From NCBI GenBank assembly GCA_035528575.1, contig DATKYK010000024.1:1-64000 (forward strand): a DNA stretch of 64,000 nt, read 5' to 3'. Below are positions 8,899-18,029 of the stretch, piece by piece; positions within the stretch are counted from its first letter, which is position 1; each line of letters begins with the position of its first letter. Position numbers and translations under genes: made by a program. The notes beneath the pieces were generated by a model. The model saw only the letters and a program-made list of their open reading frames with translations, ran no database searches and was not told the origin of the DNA. The DNA comes from Dehalococcoidia bacterium (GTDB lineage Bacteria; Chloroflexota; Dehalococcoidia; E44-bin15).

Positions 8899-10635
8899 AT
8901 GGCTGATGAGACCTTTGATGCAGTAATAGTTGGCGGGGGGAATAAGGCATTATTTCTTGCCATGTACCTTCTTAAATATGCCAATATGAGCGTAGGCATA
9001 TTTGAAAGGCGGCATGAGATAGGCGGGTGCCTCGCCACCGAGGAGATCGCCGCTCCGGGCTTCCGCGGCAACACCCACGCCCAGATACAGTTACCTTTCT
9101 ACTATCTTCCCCTGTGGCGTGACTGGCCCGAGTTCTGGGACTATGGGGCCCAGCTGGAACAGCATATCTGCGCCTCTGGCGCCGTTTTTAGAAATAATCA
9201 GACCTGCCTGGGCATCTACAGCGAAAAATACGATATGGACCAGACGCGCACGGCTAAGGAGATCGCCCGTTTCTCTGAGAAGGACGCCGAGAAGTGGCTT
9301 AAGATGAGGAAGTTATGGCTCAGCCGTGAGATGCAGCACGTTCAGATGGACATGATGTTCAACCCCGCGGAGGTCCGCGCTCTCGACCCTGGCATTGGTG
9401 GGCGGCAGCTTGCGGTGTATCCAGGGCTCGTTGAATGTGGTCCCGGTATAAACCCGGATTCGCTCCTTATGTCGGCTACGCACGTTCACAACGCACGGGA
9501 ATGCTGGGAAAGTAAGGAGTTACAGTACACCAACCTGCGATTTGTACTCTCATCAACAATGGATGTCAACCAAACCGGGGCCGGTGCCTGGACATTCGGT
9601 TACGCCGCTATGATGCCATCCGTAGCCTTCATTAAAGGAGGGACGCACCAGGTAGCCCATGCCGCCCACAAGATCCTGGTCCGCGATGGGGCAAAATTCT
9701 TCCTCGGTGCAGATGTAGAAAAGGTGCTCATCGAGAATGGCGAAGCCAAAGGCATCCGTCTTACCGACGGCAGCGAGATCAAGGCCAACAAGCTTGTGGT
9801 AAGCACCTTAAACCCAGAGCAGCTCTGCTTCGACCTGATCGGCAGGGAACACATCGACGACGTGCTGGCACGGCGCATCGAGCTCCTGGAGACCGGCTTC
9901 GGCTGCCTGATGTGGTATACGTTTGCTATACACGATGCGCCCAAGTATGAAGCTGAAGCGTTCAATCCCGATATACATGATGCATACTGGATGGGGCTAG
10001 CCGAGGATAACGACCCCATGCACGTTGCCCGGGAGTGCTACTGGGCCAGGCTGGAAAAGTTCCCCCCGCTTGAGGACTTCTGCCCTACAGTATGGTGCCA
10101 TAGCATACCTGACCCCTCCTACGCGCCACCGGGGTTCCATACCGCAAACAACGAGCAGCTGGGGCCACCCGTCAGAGCTCACACCGAGAGGGAGTGGCTG
10201 GAGATAAAGAAGAAGTACGCCGAGGACCTGATAACTGTCTGGCAGCGGCATGCCCCTAACATGACATGGGACAATATCATCGGCGTCGATTCTAATAGCC
10301 CCTACGACCACCTACGGATGAAGAACCTGGCGCCTGATAGTTCTATAGGAGTCCTCGACCGGGTGCCGCATCAGTGTGAGGACAAGCGGCCAACCCCAGA
10401 GCTGGCAAACCATCGCACCCCCATAAAGAACCTGTACGCTACCGGGGCCGCATGGCACCTGGGGGCAAACTCCGGTTCGTCCGAGTCCTACAACTGCTAC
10501 AAAACAATCGCCAAGGATATGAACCTGCCGGGACCGTGGCAGGAGCCGGGAAAAGAGGAGCCGGAGTCTCTTTTCCAGCAGTTCAACTGTATCATGAAAA
10601 AGCTGGAGGACTCGGGCAAGGCGAATCCAAAATAG
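8899..10635 (+). CDS. CrtI-like FAD-dependent oxidoreductase, long type
   Basis: 578-residue flavoprotein of the phytoene desaturase/amine oxidase superfamily. The N-terminal dinucleotide-binding segment is FDAVIVGGGNKALFLAMYL, with Ala in place of the last Gly of GxGxxG, followed by FERRHEIGGCLATEE (ribose-binding Glu). The C-terminal FAD-contacting region is NLYATGAAWHLGANSGSSES. It is about 35 residues longer than the paralogue at 13678, with a charged C-terminal tail. It is followed 33 bases later by a short-type CrtI-like gene, and the same long/short pairing recurs at 13678/15343. The pair may work as two successive or heteromeric redox enzymes. Function unknown beyond FAD-linked redox chemistry. 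Confidence 0.85.
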   Translation: MADETFDAVIVGGGNKALFLAMYLLKYANMSVGIFERRHEIGGCLATEEIAAPGFRGNTHAQIQLPFYYLPLWRDWPEFWDYGAQLEQHICASGAVFRNNQTCLGIYSEKYDMDQTRTAKEIARFSEKDAEKWLKMRKLWLSREMQHVQMDMMFNPAEVRALDPGIGGRQLAVYPGLVECGPGINPDSLLMSATHVHNARECWESKELQYTNLRFVLSSTMDVNQTGAGAWTFGYAAMMPSVAFIKGGTHQVAHAAHKILVRDGAKFFLGADVEKVLIENGEAKGIRLTDGSEIKANKLVVSTLNPEQLCFDLIGREHIDDVLARRIELLETGFGCLMWYTFAIHDAPKYEAEAFNPDIHDAYWMGLAEDNDPMHVARECYWARLEKFPPLEDFCPTVWCHSIPDPSYAPPGFHTANNEQLGPPVRAHTEREWLEIKKKYAEDLITVWQRHAPNMTWDNIIGVDSNSPYDHLRMKNLAPDSSIGVLDRVPHQCEDKRPTPELANHRTPIKNLYATGAAWHLGANSGSSESYNCYKTIAKDMNLPGPWQEPGKEEPESLFQQFNCIMKKLEDSGKANPK

Positions 10636-10668
10636 AACGTGTCCTTACAGTCCAAATGGAGGAGCTTT

Positions 10669-12135
10669 ATGGCGAATCATAAATACGATGTTATCGTAGT
10701 AGGTGCAGGCCCCGGAGGCCTCTGCTGCACCGCTCTCCTGTGTAAATGGGGCCTCAAGACACTGCTCGTGGACAAGAACACGATACCCGGCGGCAAGGCG
10801 ATAACCGTGGAGCACAACGGCTTTAAATATGACCTGGAGCCCAAGCTCCAGGTGCCGATGACCGGATCTGCCTTCCCACAACTGTACGCTGAGCTGGACA
10901 TCGAGGATCAACTAGGCGCTATACCCTGTGAGCAGGTCTCGATGTCATACCGGCACAAGTCAGCAGATAAGTACAAGACCGCAGTCTTGGGGCAGACGGG
11001 GCAGGACCCCAAACCACTTTTTGACCTTTGGGGACTGGATGAAAAGGAAGGAGAGGAGGCTATTCCGACACTTGCCGAGCTTGCCTTCCTCACCCCCGAG
11101 CAGCTTGACGCCATGGACGATATGACCTTCGATGAATGGTTGAAGCAGCGGAATGTCCCGTGGGGCGTTTATAGCTTCTTCTGTATGCAAGCTAACGGCT
11201 CCCTGGCAGAGCCCATCGACCTCGTAGCCGCCTCAGAGCAGGGAGCGATCATGCAGCATATCGCCACCGCCGGGGGCGGCGGATACTATAAAGGCGGTTT
11301 CGGGCGAATGCTCGATGTCATTGCCGATTACATCAAGGCCAACGGCGGGGATATAAAAATGGGTATCAGAGTGGAAAAGATAAAAGTCTCCAACGGCCGC
11401 GTAACCGGGATAGCTAGCGATAAGGGAGACTTCGACGCGTCCATAGTGGTTAGCGACGTAGGCATCCAGCCCACCATTTTGAAGCTGGTGGGTGAGAATG
11501 AGTTCGACAGGGGCTATGTTAACTATATAAAAGACCTGGTCCCCGGTTGGGCCTTTACAGCAGTGAGGTACTTCCTTAATAAGAAAGTGGTGAAAGAGCA
11601 GATGGCCATGATCTATGCCGACGAGACATGGTTGAACATGGAGCGATTCCTCAAGATCAGGTCCGGCCATGTCCCCGAGGAAGTACTAGCGTTCTTCACC
11701 GTCCCATCCAACTACGACCCCAGCATGGCGCCAGCGGATAAGCAGTGCATTATCGCCGGCACCATCTGCTCTCCTGACCCTAAGGCCCCCGAGATAGAGA
11801 TGCAGAATAACAAGATAGACCAGATGCTGGATAAAATCTTTCCCGGGTTCATGGACGCCTGTTTCGAAAGGCAGGCCACAGGACCAGCCGAGGTATCAGC
11901 GGCAACGCGGGATAGCGTGCTACCGGGGCAAGGGGGTGAGTGCGTTGGTCTGGCACAGATAGTCGGCCAGTGCGGCAAGCACAAGCCATCCCAGAAAACA
12001 CCCATCGCCGGCCTTTTCATCGTTGGCGCCGATGCCGGCGGTAGGGGCATGGGCACTCACCAGTCAGGGGAATCGGGTATGAAGGGAGCTCGCCTGGTGC
12101 GCCGCTATCACACCATGAGACAAGCAGCCACCTAA
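10669..12135 (+). CDS. CrtI-like FAD-dependent oxidoreductase, short type
   Basis: 488 residues from the ATG at 10669, chosen because GGAGGAG at 10658-10664 sits five bases before it; an in-frame GTG at 10639 would add ten residues without a ribosome binding site. The N-terminal motif YDVIVVGAGPGG (residues 5-16) is a canonical GxGxxG, with VDKNTIPGGKA next. The C-terminal FIVGADAGGRGMGTHQSGES contacts FAD. It is closely related to 15343-16785: both contain EPIDLVAASE, ERI/EKI-V-NGRV and a VTRDSV or ATRDSV-LPGQGGEC segment. It forms a unit with the preceding long-type gene. Confidence 0.87.
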   Translation: MANHKYDVIVVGAGPGGLCCTALLCKWGLKTLLVDKNTIPGGKAITVEHNGFKYDLEPKLQVPMTGSAFPQLYAELDIEDQLGAIPCEQVSMSYRHKSADKYKTAVLGQTGQDPKPLFDLWGLDEKEGEEAIPTLAELAFLTPEQLDAMDDMTFDEWLKQRNVPWGVYSFFCMQANGSLAEPIDLVAASEQGAIMQHIATAGGGGYYKGGFGRMLDVIADYIKANGGDIKMGIRVEKIKVSNGRVTGIASDKGDFDASIVVSDVGIQPTILKLVGENEFDRGYVNYIKDLVPGWAFTAVRYFLNKKVVKEQMAMIYADETWLNMERFLKIRSGHVPEEVLAFFTVPSNYDPSMAPADKQCIIAGTICSPDPKAPEIEMQNNKIDQMLDKIFPGFMDACFERQATGPAEVSAATRDSVLPGQGGECVGLAQIVGQCGKHKPSQKTPIAGLFIVGADAGGRGMGTHQSGESGMKGARLVRRYHTMRQAAT

Positions 12136-12154
12136 AATATGGAGGAGGAAGCCT

Positions 12155-12940
12155 ATGCCGATAAACAAGATAGTCGCCAGCTTCGATGAAGCGGTGGCCG
12201 ATATACAAGACGGTGCCACTATAATGGTGGGCGGCTTCGGCACGGTGGCCAGCTGTCCCAGCCTGCTTATGGAAGCACTTGACAGAAAGGGCGTGAAGAA
12301 CCTCACCACCATATCAAATACCACAGGTTTCGGATCCGGCGTGTGGAAGCTAATGGGTTATAAATTCGCTGAAGATATGGATATCCTGGTAAGGAACGGC
12401 CGTATAAAGAAGTCTATCGCCTCAGCTCCAGTGAGCGCCATCTTTGAAAACAACTTCGAGAAACTGCTACGGGCAGGAAAAGTAGAACTGGAAATGGTCC
12501 CCCAGGGGACACTGGCAGAACGTATCAGGGCAAACAAGGCCGGGTTGGGTGGCATATATACACCGGTGGGAGTGGGAACAGTTGTAGAGGAGGGAAAAGA
12601 GACTAAGATTATCAATGGCAAGAAGTATATACTGGAACTTCCTCTAGAAGCTGATTTCGCCCTGATTAAGGCGCATAAAGCGGACCGTTGGGGTAATCTG
12701 GTATATCGAGGGAGCTCGAGGACCTTCAATGAGACTATGGCAGGTGCCGCCAGGGTAACAATAGCCGAGGTTGATGAGATTGTAGAACTTGGTGAGCTTG
12801 ACCCAGAGGAAATCGTCACACCGAGTGTATATGTTGATAGGGTAGTGTGTCGCCCCAAAGAATACGGCGGTGAAGAGGAGGAGATCGACGTGGAAGCCAA
12901 GGCCTCACATGACAAGTTCCTGAAACGGGGGAGCGCATAA
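12155..12940 (+). CDS. CoA-transferase family I, subunit A (3-oxoacid/acetoacetate type)
   Basis: 261 residues; alpha subunit of a family I CoA-transferase. The opening INKIVASFDEAVADIQDGATIMVGGFG is the typical start of this subunit, with the Gly-rich GGFG CoA-binding loop around 25-30. Later family landmarks are the KADRWGNLVYRGSSRTFN segment and the C-terminal PSVYVDRVV. It sits 10 bases upstream of the B subunit, as usual for AtoDA/ScoAB-like pairs. The cluster thus has both family I and family III CoA-transferases. The acyl substrate is uncertain; a 3-oxoacid is a family-based guess. Confidence 0.9.
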   Translation: MPINKIVASFDEAVADIQDGATIMVGGFGTVASCPSLLMEALDRKGVKNLTTISNTTGFGSGVWKLMGYKFAEDMDILVRNGRIKKSIASAPVSAIFENNFEKLLRAGKVELEMVPQGTLAERIRANKAGLGGIYTPVGVGTVVEEGKETKIINGKKYILELPLEADFALIKAHKADRWGNLVYRGSSRTFNETMAGAARVTIAEVDEIVELGELDPEEIVTPSVYVDRVVCRPKEYGGEEEEIDVEAKASHDKFLKRGSA

Positions 12941-12950
12941 GGAGATAGCC

Positions 12951-13622
12951 ATGGAAGAAAAATTCAAATTGGACCGACAGACCATAGCCCTTCGAGCAGC
13001 CAAGGAATTTCAGGATGGAGATTCCGTCAACCTCGGTATCGGGATACCGGTTTTATGCGCAAACTACATTCCTGCCGGTAGAGAGGTACTGTTCCAATCC
13101 GAGAACGGTATACTTGGCTTCGGTGAGGTAACCGCCCCCGGCGAAGGCGATCCAGACTTGCTCAATGCCAGCGGGCAAACAGTACACCCCAGACCGGGAA
13201 TGAGCTGCTTCGGCCATGCGGAATCATTCACCATGATCCGAGGGGGTCATTTAGACGTCAGCGTCATGGGGGGCTTTCAGGTCTCTGAGAAGGGCGATCT
13301 GGCTAACTATATGGTCCCGGAAAGGAAGATCGGGGTAATCGGTGGCGCTATGGATCTGGCCTATGGAGCTAAAAGAAAGATAATTTTAATGAACCACGTC
13401 ACCAAAACAGGTGAACCACGGATTTTAAAGAAATGCACTTATCCCTTAACTACGCTCGAGTGCGTCAACCTGGTGATAACCGACATCGCCGTTATCGAGG
13501 TGACCGATAAGGGGATGGTACTTAAAGAAGTGGCCCCGGGATGGACTCCGGAGGAAGTGCAGAGCCTGACCGAGCCGAAGCTTATAGTCGACCCTGACTG
13601 CCATGAGATCGAATTAATGTAG
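12951..13622 (+). CDS. CoA-transferase family I, subunit B
   Basis: 223 residues; beta subunit that carries the catalytic Glu, here E51 in the QSENGILGFG motif, which forms the glutamyl-CoA intermediate. VNLGIGIPVLCANYIP and HLDVSVMGGFQVSEKGDLANY are standard family segments. It has a GGAG ribosome binding site and its neighbour is the A subunit. It is expected to form an A2B2 enzyme in the cytoplasm. Confidence 0.92.
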   Translation: MEEKFKLDRQTIALRAAKEFQDGDSVNLGIGIPVLCANYIPAGREVLFQSENGILGFGEVTAPGEGDPDLLNASGQTVHPRPGMSCFGHAESFTMIRGGHLDVSVMGGFQVSEKGDLANYMVPERKIGVIGGAMDLAYGAKRKIILMNHVTKTGEPRILKKCTYPLTTLECVNLVITDIAVIEVTDKGMVLKEVAPGWTPEEVQSLTEPKLIVDPDCHEIELM

Positions 13623-13677
13623 TGCGATAATAATGCCTTAAATATAAAGGTAAATATGTAAAGGACAAGGAGGAAAA

Positions 13678-15309
13678 ATGCAGGAGAATTACGACGTAGT
13701 AATCATCGGGGCTGGCCCTAACGGGTTAACAGCTGCTTGCTACCTGAGCAAGGCGGGCCAGAAGGTCTTACTGCTGGAGAAGAGGATTGAAGTAGGTGGC
13801 GGGCTGGCAACAGAGGAGATAACGCTGCCGGACTTTTTTCACAACACCCACGCCATCTACCACCTGATGGTGGATTATGCCCCTCCCCTGGTGGACTTCG
13901 AGGTAGAGTCACGATATGGCCTCCAGTTCATCCGCCCCGAACTCCAGTTCGCCCTGCCGCTCCCTGATGGCAGAAGCTTGTGCCTCTACACGGACGTTGA
14001 GAAGACCTGCCAGTCGATAGCCCAGTTCTCGCAAAAGGATGCTGACAGCTACCGCGATATGAGCCAGCGGTTCTACAACGTTACTAATGACTTCATCGGT
14101 CCAGCCACCTATTGTCCACCAATGCCGCCGCTGGAGCAAACCATACAGCTGGAAGAGAGCGGCGAGGTGGGCAAGGAGATCAATAAATACGTCGAGATGA
14201 CCCCCGAGGAGATCATCGATGAGCATTTCGAGAACGACATCGTTAAAACGCTGATGCTCTATGTCGGCTGCCACTGGGGCCTCGATTATGACGCCTCCGG
14301 GGCAAGCTTCATGGTACCCATGCTCATCAACCGCGCCACCAATTACAGGCTCTGCCAGGGAGGGTCTCACCGCCTGTCCAACGCCTTGACCAAGTTCATG
14401 CTGGAGTATGGTGGGGAGATCCTCACCAATGCCCAGATCAAGCGTATTATCGTAGACAACGATACGGCCAAGGGTGTAGAGATGGAGGACGGCACCACCT
14501 ACATAGCCAACAAGGCGGTAATCAGCACCATCGACCCACACCAGACATTCCTACAGCTTGTCGGCGAAAACAACTTGGAGCCAAACTTCGTGGAAAAAGT
14601 TACCGGGTGGGAGTGGGAGCACTGGAGCCTGAACCACCTGCACCTGGCTCTCGAGGAGCCACCACAGTTCACTGCGGCGGCAAACAACCCGGACCTGAAC
14701 AAGGCCTTCGTCTACGTCCTGGGCTACGAAAGCACCGATCAACTAAAAAAGCACTGGAATGAGATGCGCGAGGGGAAATTGTCTGATACCCCCGCCTTCA
14801 ACTGCTGCTTCCCCAGCATCCACGATCCATACCAGGCGCCACCGAACCGCTGCTCGGGTCTCATCTCGCAGATGGCCCCGTACAATCTCGATGGGAACAA
14901 GAACAAGTGGTTGAGCATGAAGTTCAAAGAGGAGTGTGCCGAGAAGCAGATTGCGGTGCTGCAGAAATATGCCCCGAATATGACGCGGGACAAGGTGATG
15001 TGGTGGAATATGACCACCCCTGCCGACATCGAGAACAAGTTTGCCAATATGGTTCATGGATCATATAAGCAGGGAGCCTACGTTGTCTTGCAGATGGGTT
15101 ACCTGAGACCCAATGATGAGTGCTCGGGCAATACGTCGCCGATAAAGAACCTCTATCTAGGAGGAGCATCCAGCTACCCCGGCGGCCTGGTCACCTTCGG
15201 GCCGGGAGTTTGCGTCTCTGATAAGGTAGCCGAGGACTGCGGGATCGAGAAATGGTGGCCAGTACCCGAAAGCGTGGCCGCTGCCCGTGCCAAGGGTATG
15301 CCACTATAA
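13678..15309 (+). CDS. CrtI-like FAD-dependent oxidoreductase, long type (second pair)
   Basis: 543 residues. The N-terminal [23 protein letters not shown] segment and [16 protein letters not shown] identify FAD binding; the C-terminal [13 protein letters not shown] and [16 protein letters not shown] close the FAD domain. It is a paralogue of 8899-10635 and especially of the partial gene at the left edge. The ribosome binding site is AAGGAGG seven bases before the ATG. It is followed by a short-type partner at 15343, repeating the order seen at 8899/10669. Substrate unknown. Confidence 0.87.
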   Translation: MQENYDVVIIGAGPNGLTAACYLSKAGQKVLLLEKRIEVGGGLATEEITLPDFFHNTHAIYHLMVDYAPPLVDFEVESRYGLQFIRPELQFALPLPDGRSLCLYTDVEKTCQSIAQFSQKDADSYRDMSQRFYNVTNDFIGPATYCPPMPPLEQTIQLEESGEVGKEINKYVEMTPEEIIDEHFENDIVKTLMLYVGCHWGLDYDASGASFMVPMLINRATNYRLCQGGSHRLSNALTKFMLEYGGEILTNAQIKRIIVDNDTAKGVEMEDGTTYIANKAVISTIDPHQTFLQLVGENNLEPNFVEKVTGWEWEHWSLNHLHLALEEPPQFTAAANNPDLNKAFVYVLGYESTDQLKKHWNEMREGKLSDTPAFNCCFPSIHDPYQAPPNRCSGLISQMAPYNLDGNKNKWLSMKFKEECAEKQIAVLQKYAPNMTRDKVMWWNMTTPADIENKFANMVHGSYKQGAYVVLQMGYLRPNDECSGNTSPIKNLYLGGASSYPGGLVTFGPGVCVSDKVAEDCGIEKWWPVPESVAAARAKGMPL

Positions 15310-15342
15310 GTGCGAACACGCTTAAAAGTGAGGAGGTTCATC

Positions 15343-16785
15343 ATGGCAGCTCCAAAATATGACATCATCGTAGTGGGAGCCGGACCCGGAGGCTGTGCCT
15401 CTGCCGCCCTGCTGCAGAAGTGGGGCGTGAAGACCCTGCTGCTGGATAAGAACGACCGGGTGGGCGGTAAATCGCTAAACATGAATAAAGACGGTTTTAC
15501 CTATGAGCTCTGGCCGGTGCTGGCAACACCGATGCTCAACACCAAGTTCCAGGAGGTGGCAACCGAGTTGGGGGTGGAGATTAAAATGTCTGAACTGGTG
15601 CCCGCCGCTAAGGGTGGCGGCTTCCTATACCGCCCCGCCAAATCAAAGAAATACGAGAGCTTCATACTTGTACCTCCCTTCATGATTCCCGAAAGGCTCT
15701 CCAAGGAGGAAACGGAGGAGGTCAATCGTCTTTTCAGTGACATGGCTGCCCTTACTCCCGCGGAGATGGATGCCCTTGATAATGTCAACTTCCACGATTT
15801 CCTCACCCGCCATAATGTATCCCAGTCCGTGTATAGCTACCTGGCGGTAATGGTCAATATCCTCTTCGTGGAGCCTATCGACTTAGTTGCCGCTTCGGAG
15901 ATGGCCAAGACAATGAACGACTTTACCACCAAGCTGGGCTCGGCCTATTTCATCGGCGGTCAGGCTCAGTTATTTGAAACTTTCATGAAAGCGTTTAAAC
16001 GCGACGGGGGTGAACTGCGCCTGCGCACCAGGGTGGAGCGAATCATTGTCGAAAACGGCCGGGTTCAGGGGGTATACACCGATAAAGGCACATTTAAGGC
16101 GCCAATCGTTGTAAGCAACGCTGGTATCCAGCCTACTGTACTCAAGCTGGTGGGGGAGGAGCACTTCGACAAGAGCTACGCCAACCACATCAGGGAGCTG
16201 GTTCCGTCGCTGGGACTTATGGGTAGCCGTTACTTCTTAAACAAGGTAGTATTTGAAGATAGTGCTTATATCATCTACTCTGACGACAGCTGGTGGAATA
16301 TGGAACGCTACGTGAAAGCCAAGGCGGGTGAGATCCCCAAGGATATGCTCATAATTGTCTTCAACCCATCGGGCTTCGACCCCAAACTCGCACCCAAGGG
16401 CAAGCAAGTAGTGTTGACTGCAACACTATGCCCAGCCGACCCCAAAATGAAAAACATGAAGGGGTGGCTGGACGCGCTGGATGAACAGGTAACCAGGTTC
16501 AATCCAGAGCTCCGCAAACACATAATACGCCGCGAGGACTACACCACTGCCGACGTTAGCCGGGTCACCCGGGACAGCGTAGTCCCCGGTCAGGGTGGTG
16601 AGTGCATCGGTCTCGGTCAGATTGTGGGCCAATGCGGCAGCCGCAAACCATCGCCCAATGCGCCGATACAGGGTCTGTTTTACGTCGGCGTTGACTCTGG
16701 CGGCTACGGGGTGGGAATACACCATGCAACAGAATCCGCCGTTAACGTAGCGCCTATTGTGCTGAGATACCACCAGACGCATTAA
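15343..16785 (+). CDS. CrtI-like FAD-dependent oxidoreductase, short type (second pair)
   Basis: 480 residues from the ATG at 15343, supported by GAGGAGG at 15330-15336; an upstream in-frame GTG at 15310 overlaps the preceding stop region and lacks a site. KYDIIVVGAGPGGCASAALL gives the FAD motif, LLDKNDRVGGKS the ribose-binding region, and FYVGVDSGGYGVGIHHATES the C-terminal FAD contact. It is strongly similar in layout to 10669-12135. The two long/short pairs flank the family I CoA-transferase, so the whole block looks like a module that was duplicated and diverged. Confidence 0.87.
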   Translation: MAAPKYDIIVVGAGPGGCASAALLQKWGVKTLLLDKNDRVGGKSLNMNKDGFTYELWPVLATPMLNTKFQEVATELGVEIKMSELVPAAKGGGFLYRPAKSKKYESFILVPPFMIPERLSKEETEEVNRLFSDMAALTPAEMDALDNVNFHDFLTRHNVSQSVYSYLAVMVNILFVEPIDLVAASEMAKTMNDFTTKLGSAYFIGGQAQLFETFMKAFKRDGGELRLRTRVERIIVENGRVQGVYTDKGTFKAPIVVSNAGIQPTVLKLVGEEHFDKSYANHIRELVPSLGLMGSRYFLNKVVFEDSAYIIYSDDSWWNMERYVKAKAGEIPKDMLIIVFNPSGFDPKLAPKGKQVVLTATLCPADPKMKNMKGWLDALDEQVTRFNPELRKHIIRREDYTTADVSRVTRDSVVPGQGGECIGLGQIVGQCGSRKPSPNAPIQGLFYVGVDSGGYGVGIHHATESAVNVAPIVLRYHQTH

Positions 16786-16884
16786 GCGGTGTTCACCAAT
16801 TGCATCCTAATCGACGCTAATTACATAACAGAAAATCACTGTCGATAGTTTAAATGAAAATATCTAAATAACAAAGGAGGGGCC

Positions 16885-17178
16885 ATGGCAAACTATGTTG
16901 TACTGATGAAGATTACTCCCGAAGGTGCCAAGAATCTCAAGGATGCTCCAAAAAGGTTGGCCAAATACAACGAGATCCTGGCCGCTGAAGGGGCGAAGAT
17001 CACTGCAGCTTATTCCACACTGGGGCAATACGACTTTGTCGCCTTAATCGAAGGCCCTGAGGACTTCGCTAAAGTAGCCAAATGCTCTGCGGCTATATCC
17101 ATGATGGGAGCGTTAAGCACTCAAACCATGCCAGCCATGCCCGTGACAGACTTCTTTAAAGTTGTTGCAGAGATCTAA
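16885..17178 (+). CDS. GYD domain protein
   Basis: 97 residues, matching the small GYD family: NYVVLMKITPEGAKNLKDAPKR at the start, the naming motif here as GQYDFVALIEGPED (about 48-61), and a C-terminal P-x-T-D-F-F tail. The fold is a ferredoxin-like dimeric alpha-beta barrel; the biochemical role is not established. There is a strong AAAGGAGGGG site before the ATG. It sits alone after the oxidoreductase cluster, and its 3' end abuts the truncated gene on the other strand. Confidence 0.85.
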   Translation: MANYVVLMKITPEGAKNLKDAPKRLAKYNEILAAEGAKITAAYSTLGQYDFVALIEGPEDFAKVAKCSAAISMMGALSTQTMPAMPVTDFFKVVAEI

Positions 17179-17454
17179 AGAAGGTTTAATCCCTCGGTCA
17201 GCCAGGCTTCCTGCGATTGGTAAGATAACGTGGGTCCAGCGGCTGATATCCTCGTTGATAATGGGAGACATCACCGTTGCCAGTTCTCGGTATTGTGGAT
17301 CCTGCCCAAGCTCGTAGGTTACCGCCGCCGAGTTTATCCCAACCCTGAATGCGGGGTGATCCACAATGTTTTCGATCTGTTCTCCCCCCAGGTAGACCCT
17401 GGGTTCCTGCCTCCTCAGGCTCTCAATATACTCCTCCCGAGTCCGTAGTGCCAT
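17179..17454 (-). pseudogene. 5' remnant of a 4-hydroxybutyryl-CoA dehydratase/HpaB-family gene
   Basis: The minus-strand frame starting at 17454 reads ALRTREEYIESLR, PRVYLGGEQIENIVDHPAF and GINSAAVTYELGQDP, the conserved start of the 4-hydroxyphenylacetate 3-hydroxylase/4-hydroxybutyryl-CoA dehydratase flavoprotein family. Similarity stops near residue 75 (after INEDISRWTHV), and about 400 further residues of the ~480-490-residue family are missing. The original ribosome binding site (GCAAAGGAGGG) and ATG are intact. Residues after the break run into the spacer and the GYD gene antisense until a stop at 17113. I read it as a gene that lost its 3' four-fifths by deletion, not a functional short protein. 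Confidence 0.75.
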
Positions 17455-17763
17455 TTCTATCCCTCCTTTGCCATTATTCGTGCCAACCGCACCCCCGTGC
17501 CCAGGTACAGATCTAACACGGTTATGTTAATCAGTCAAAGTCTATTACCTGTGCGTATTACTGGCAATAGTAATCAACCATGACCTCGTTCAGATAAATA
17601 GTTGATACTTGGTTGATTTCACCTCACTAATCATTGCAAGACGCTCTGCGACAAATCCAACGCAGGGACGAGTGAAGCAATACGCATCCGTGCTACACCA
17701 TAGGTTCAAATAGGTAGACACCGTATATGGGAGTCCAGAGGAGGTTCCCCCATCTGGCAGGGA

Positions 17764-17785
17764 TCTCCCCGATATATCGGGGCAG
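17764..17785. repeat. CCCCGA...TCGGGG palindrome, copy 2
   Basis: CCCCGATATATCGGGG flanked by TCT and CAG, differing from the copy at 8778-8799 at one base. A related short hairpin, CCCCGATTTCTCGGGG, occurs at 17838-17853 inside the adjacent inverted-repeat element. Confidence 0.65.
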
Positions 17786-17826
17786 AAATACATCTCAGGG
17801 CGGGTGGGTGGTAAAATAGCCAATCG

Positions 17827-17960
17827 GTCATTGCGAGCCCCGATTTCTCGGGGCGTGGTAATCCCCACGTCTAATGATAGAACACCACTAAGATTGCCAC
17901 GTCCCTCGAGGTCGACAGGTGGGTCGACGCTTCGGCCCATGTCGGTGTCCTCGCAATGAC
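17827..17960. mobile_element. MITE-like element with 11-bp terminal inverted repeats
   Basis: The 134-bp segment begins GTCATTGCGAG and ends with the exact reverse complement CTCGCAATGAC. Inner arms CGTGGTAATC (17854-17863 area) and GATTGCCACG pair nine of ten bases, so the element can fold as nested hairpins. It carries no coding capacity. Small elements with CATTGCGAG-type termini are common in anaerobe genomes, which supports a non-autonomous mobile or REP-like repeat. No target duplication could be fixed by eye. Confidence 0.6.
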
Positions 17961-18029
17961 GGATAAAAACGGCGAACGGTGACGCGTCGTTAATGTACCG
18001 AAAGAGTACACCATCTTTACTATTTGAGG

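Larger units (their letters stand above)
17455..18029. other. Repeat-rich intergenic region
   Basis: About 575 bases with no supported gene (a 116-codon minus-strand frame at 17590-17940 runs across the repeats and is not credible). It holds the second CCCCGATATATCGGGG palindrome and a 134-bp element with terminal inverted repeats, both listed separately. Confidence 0.6.
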
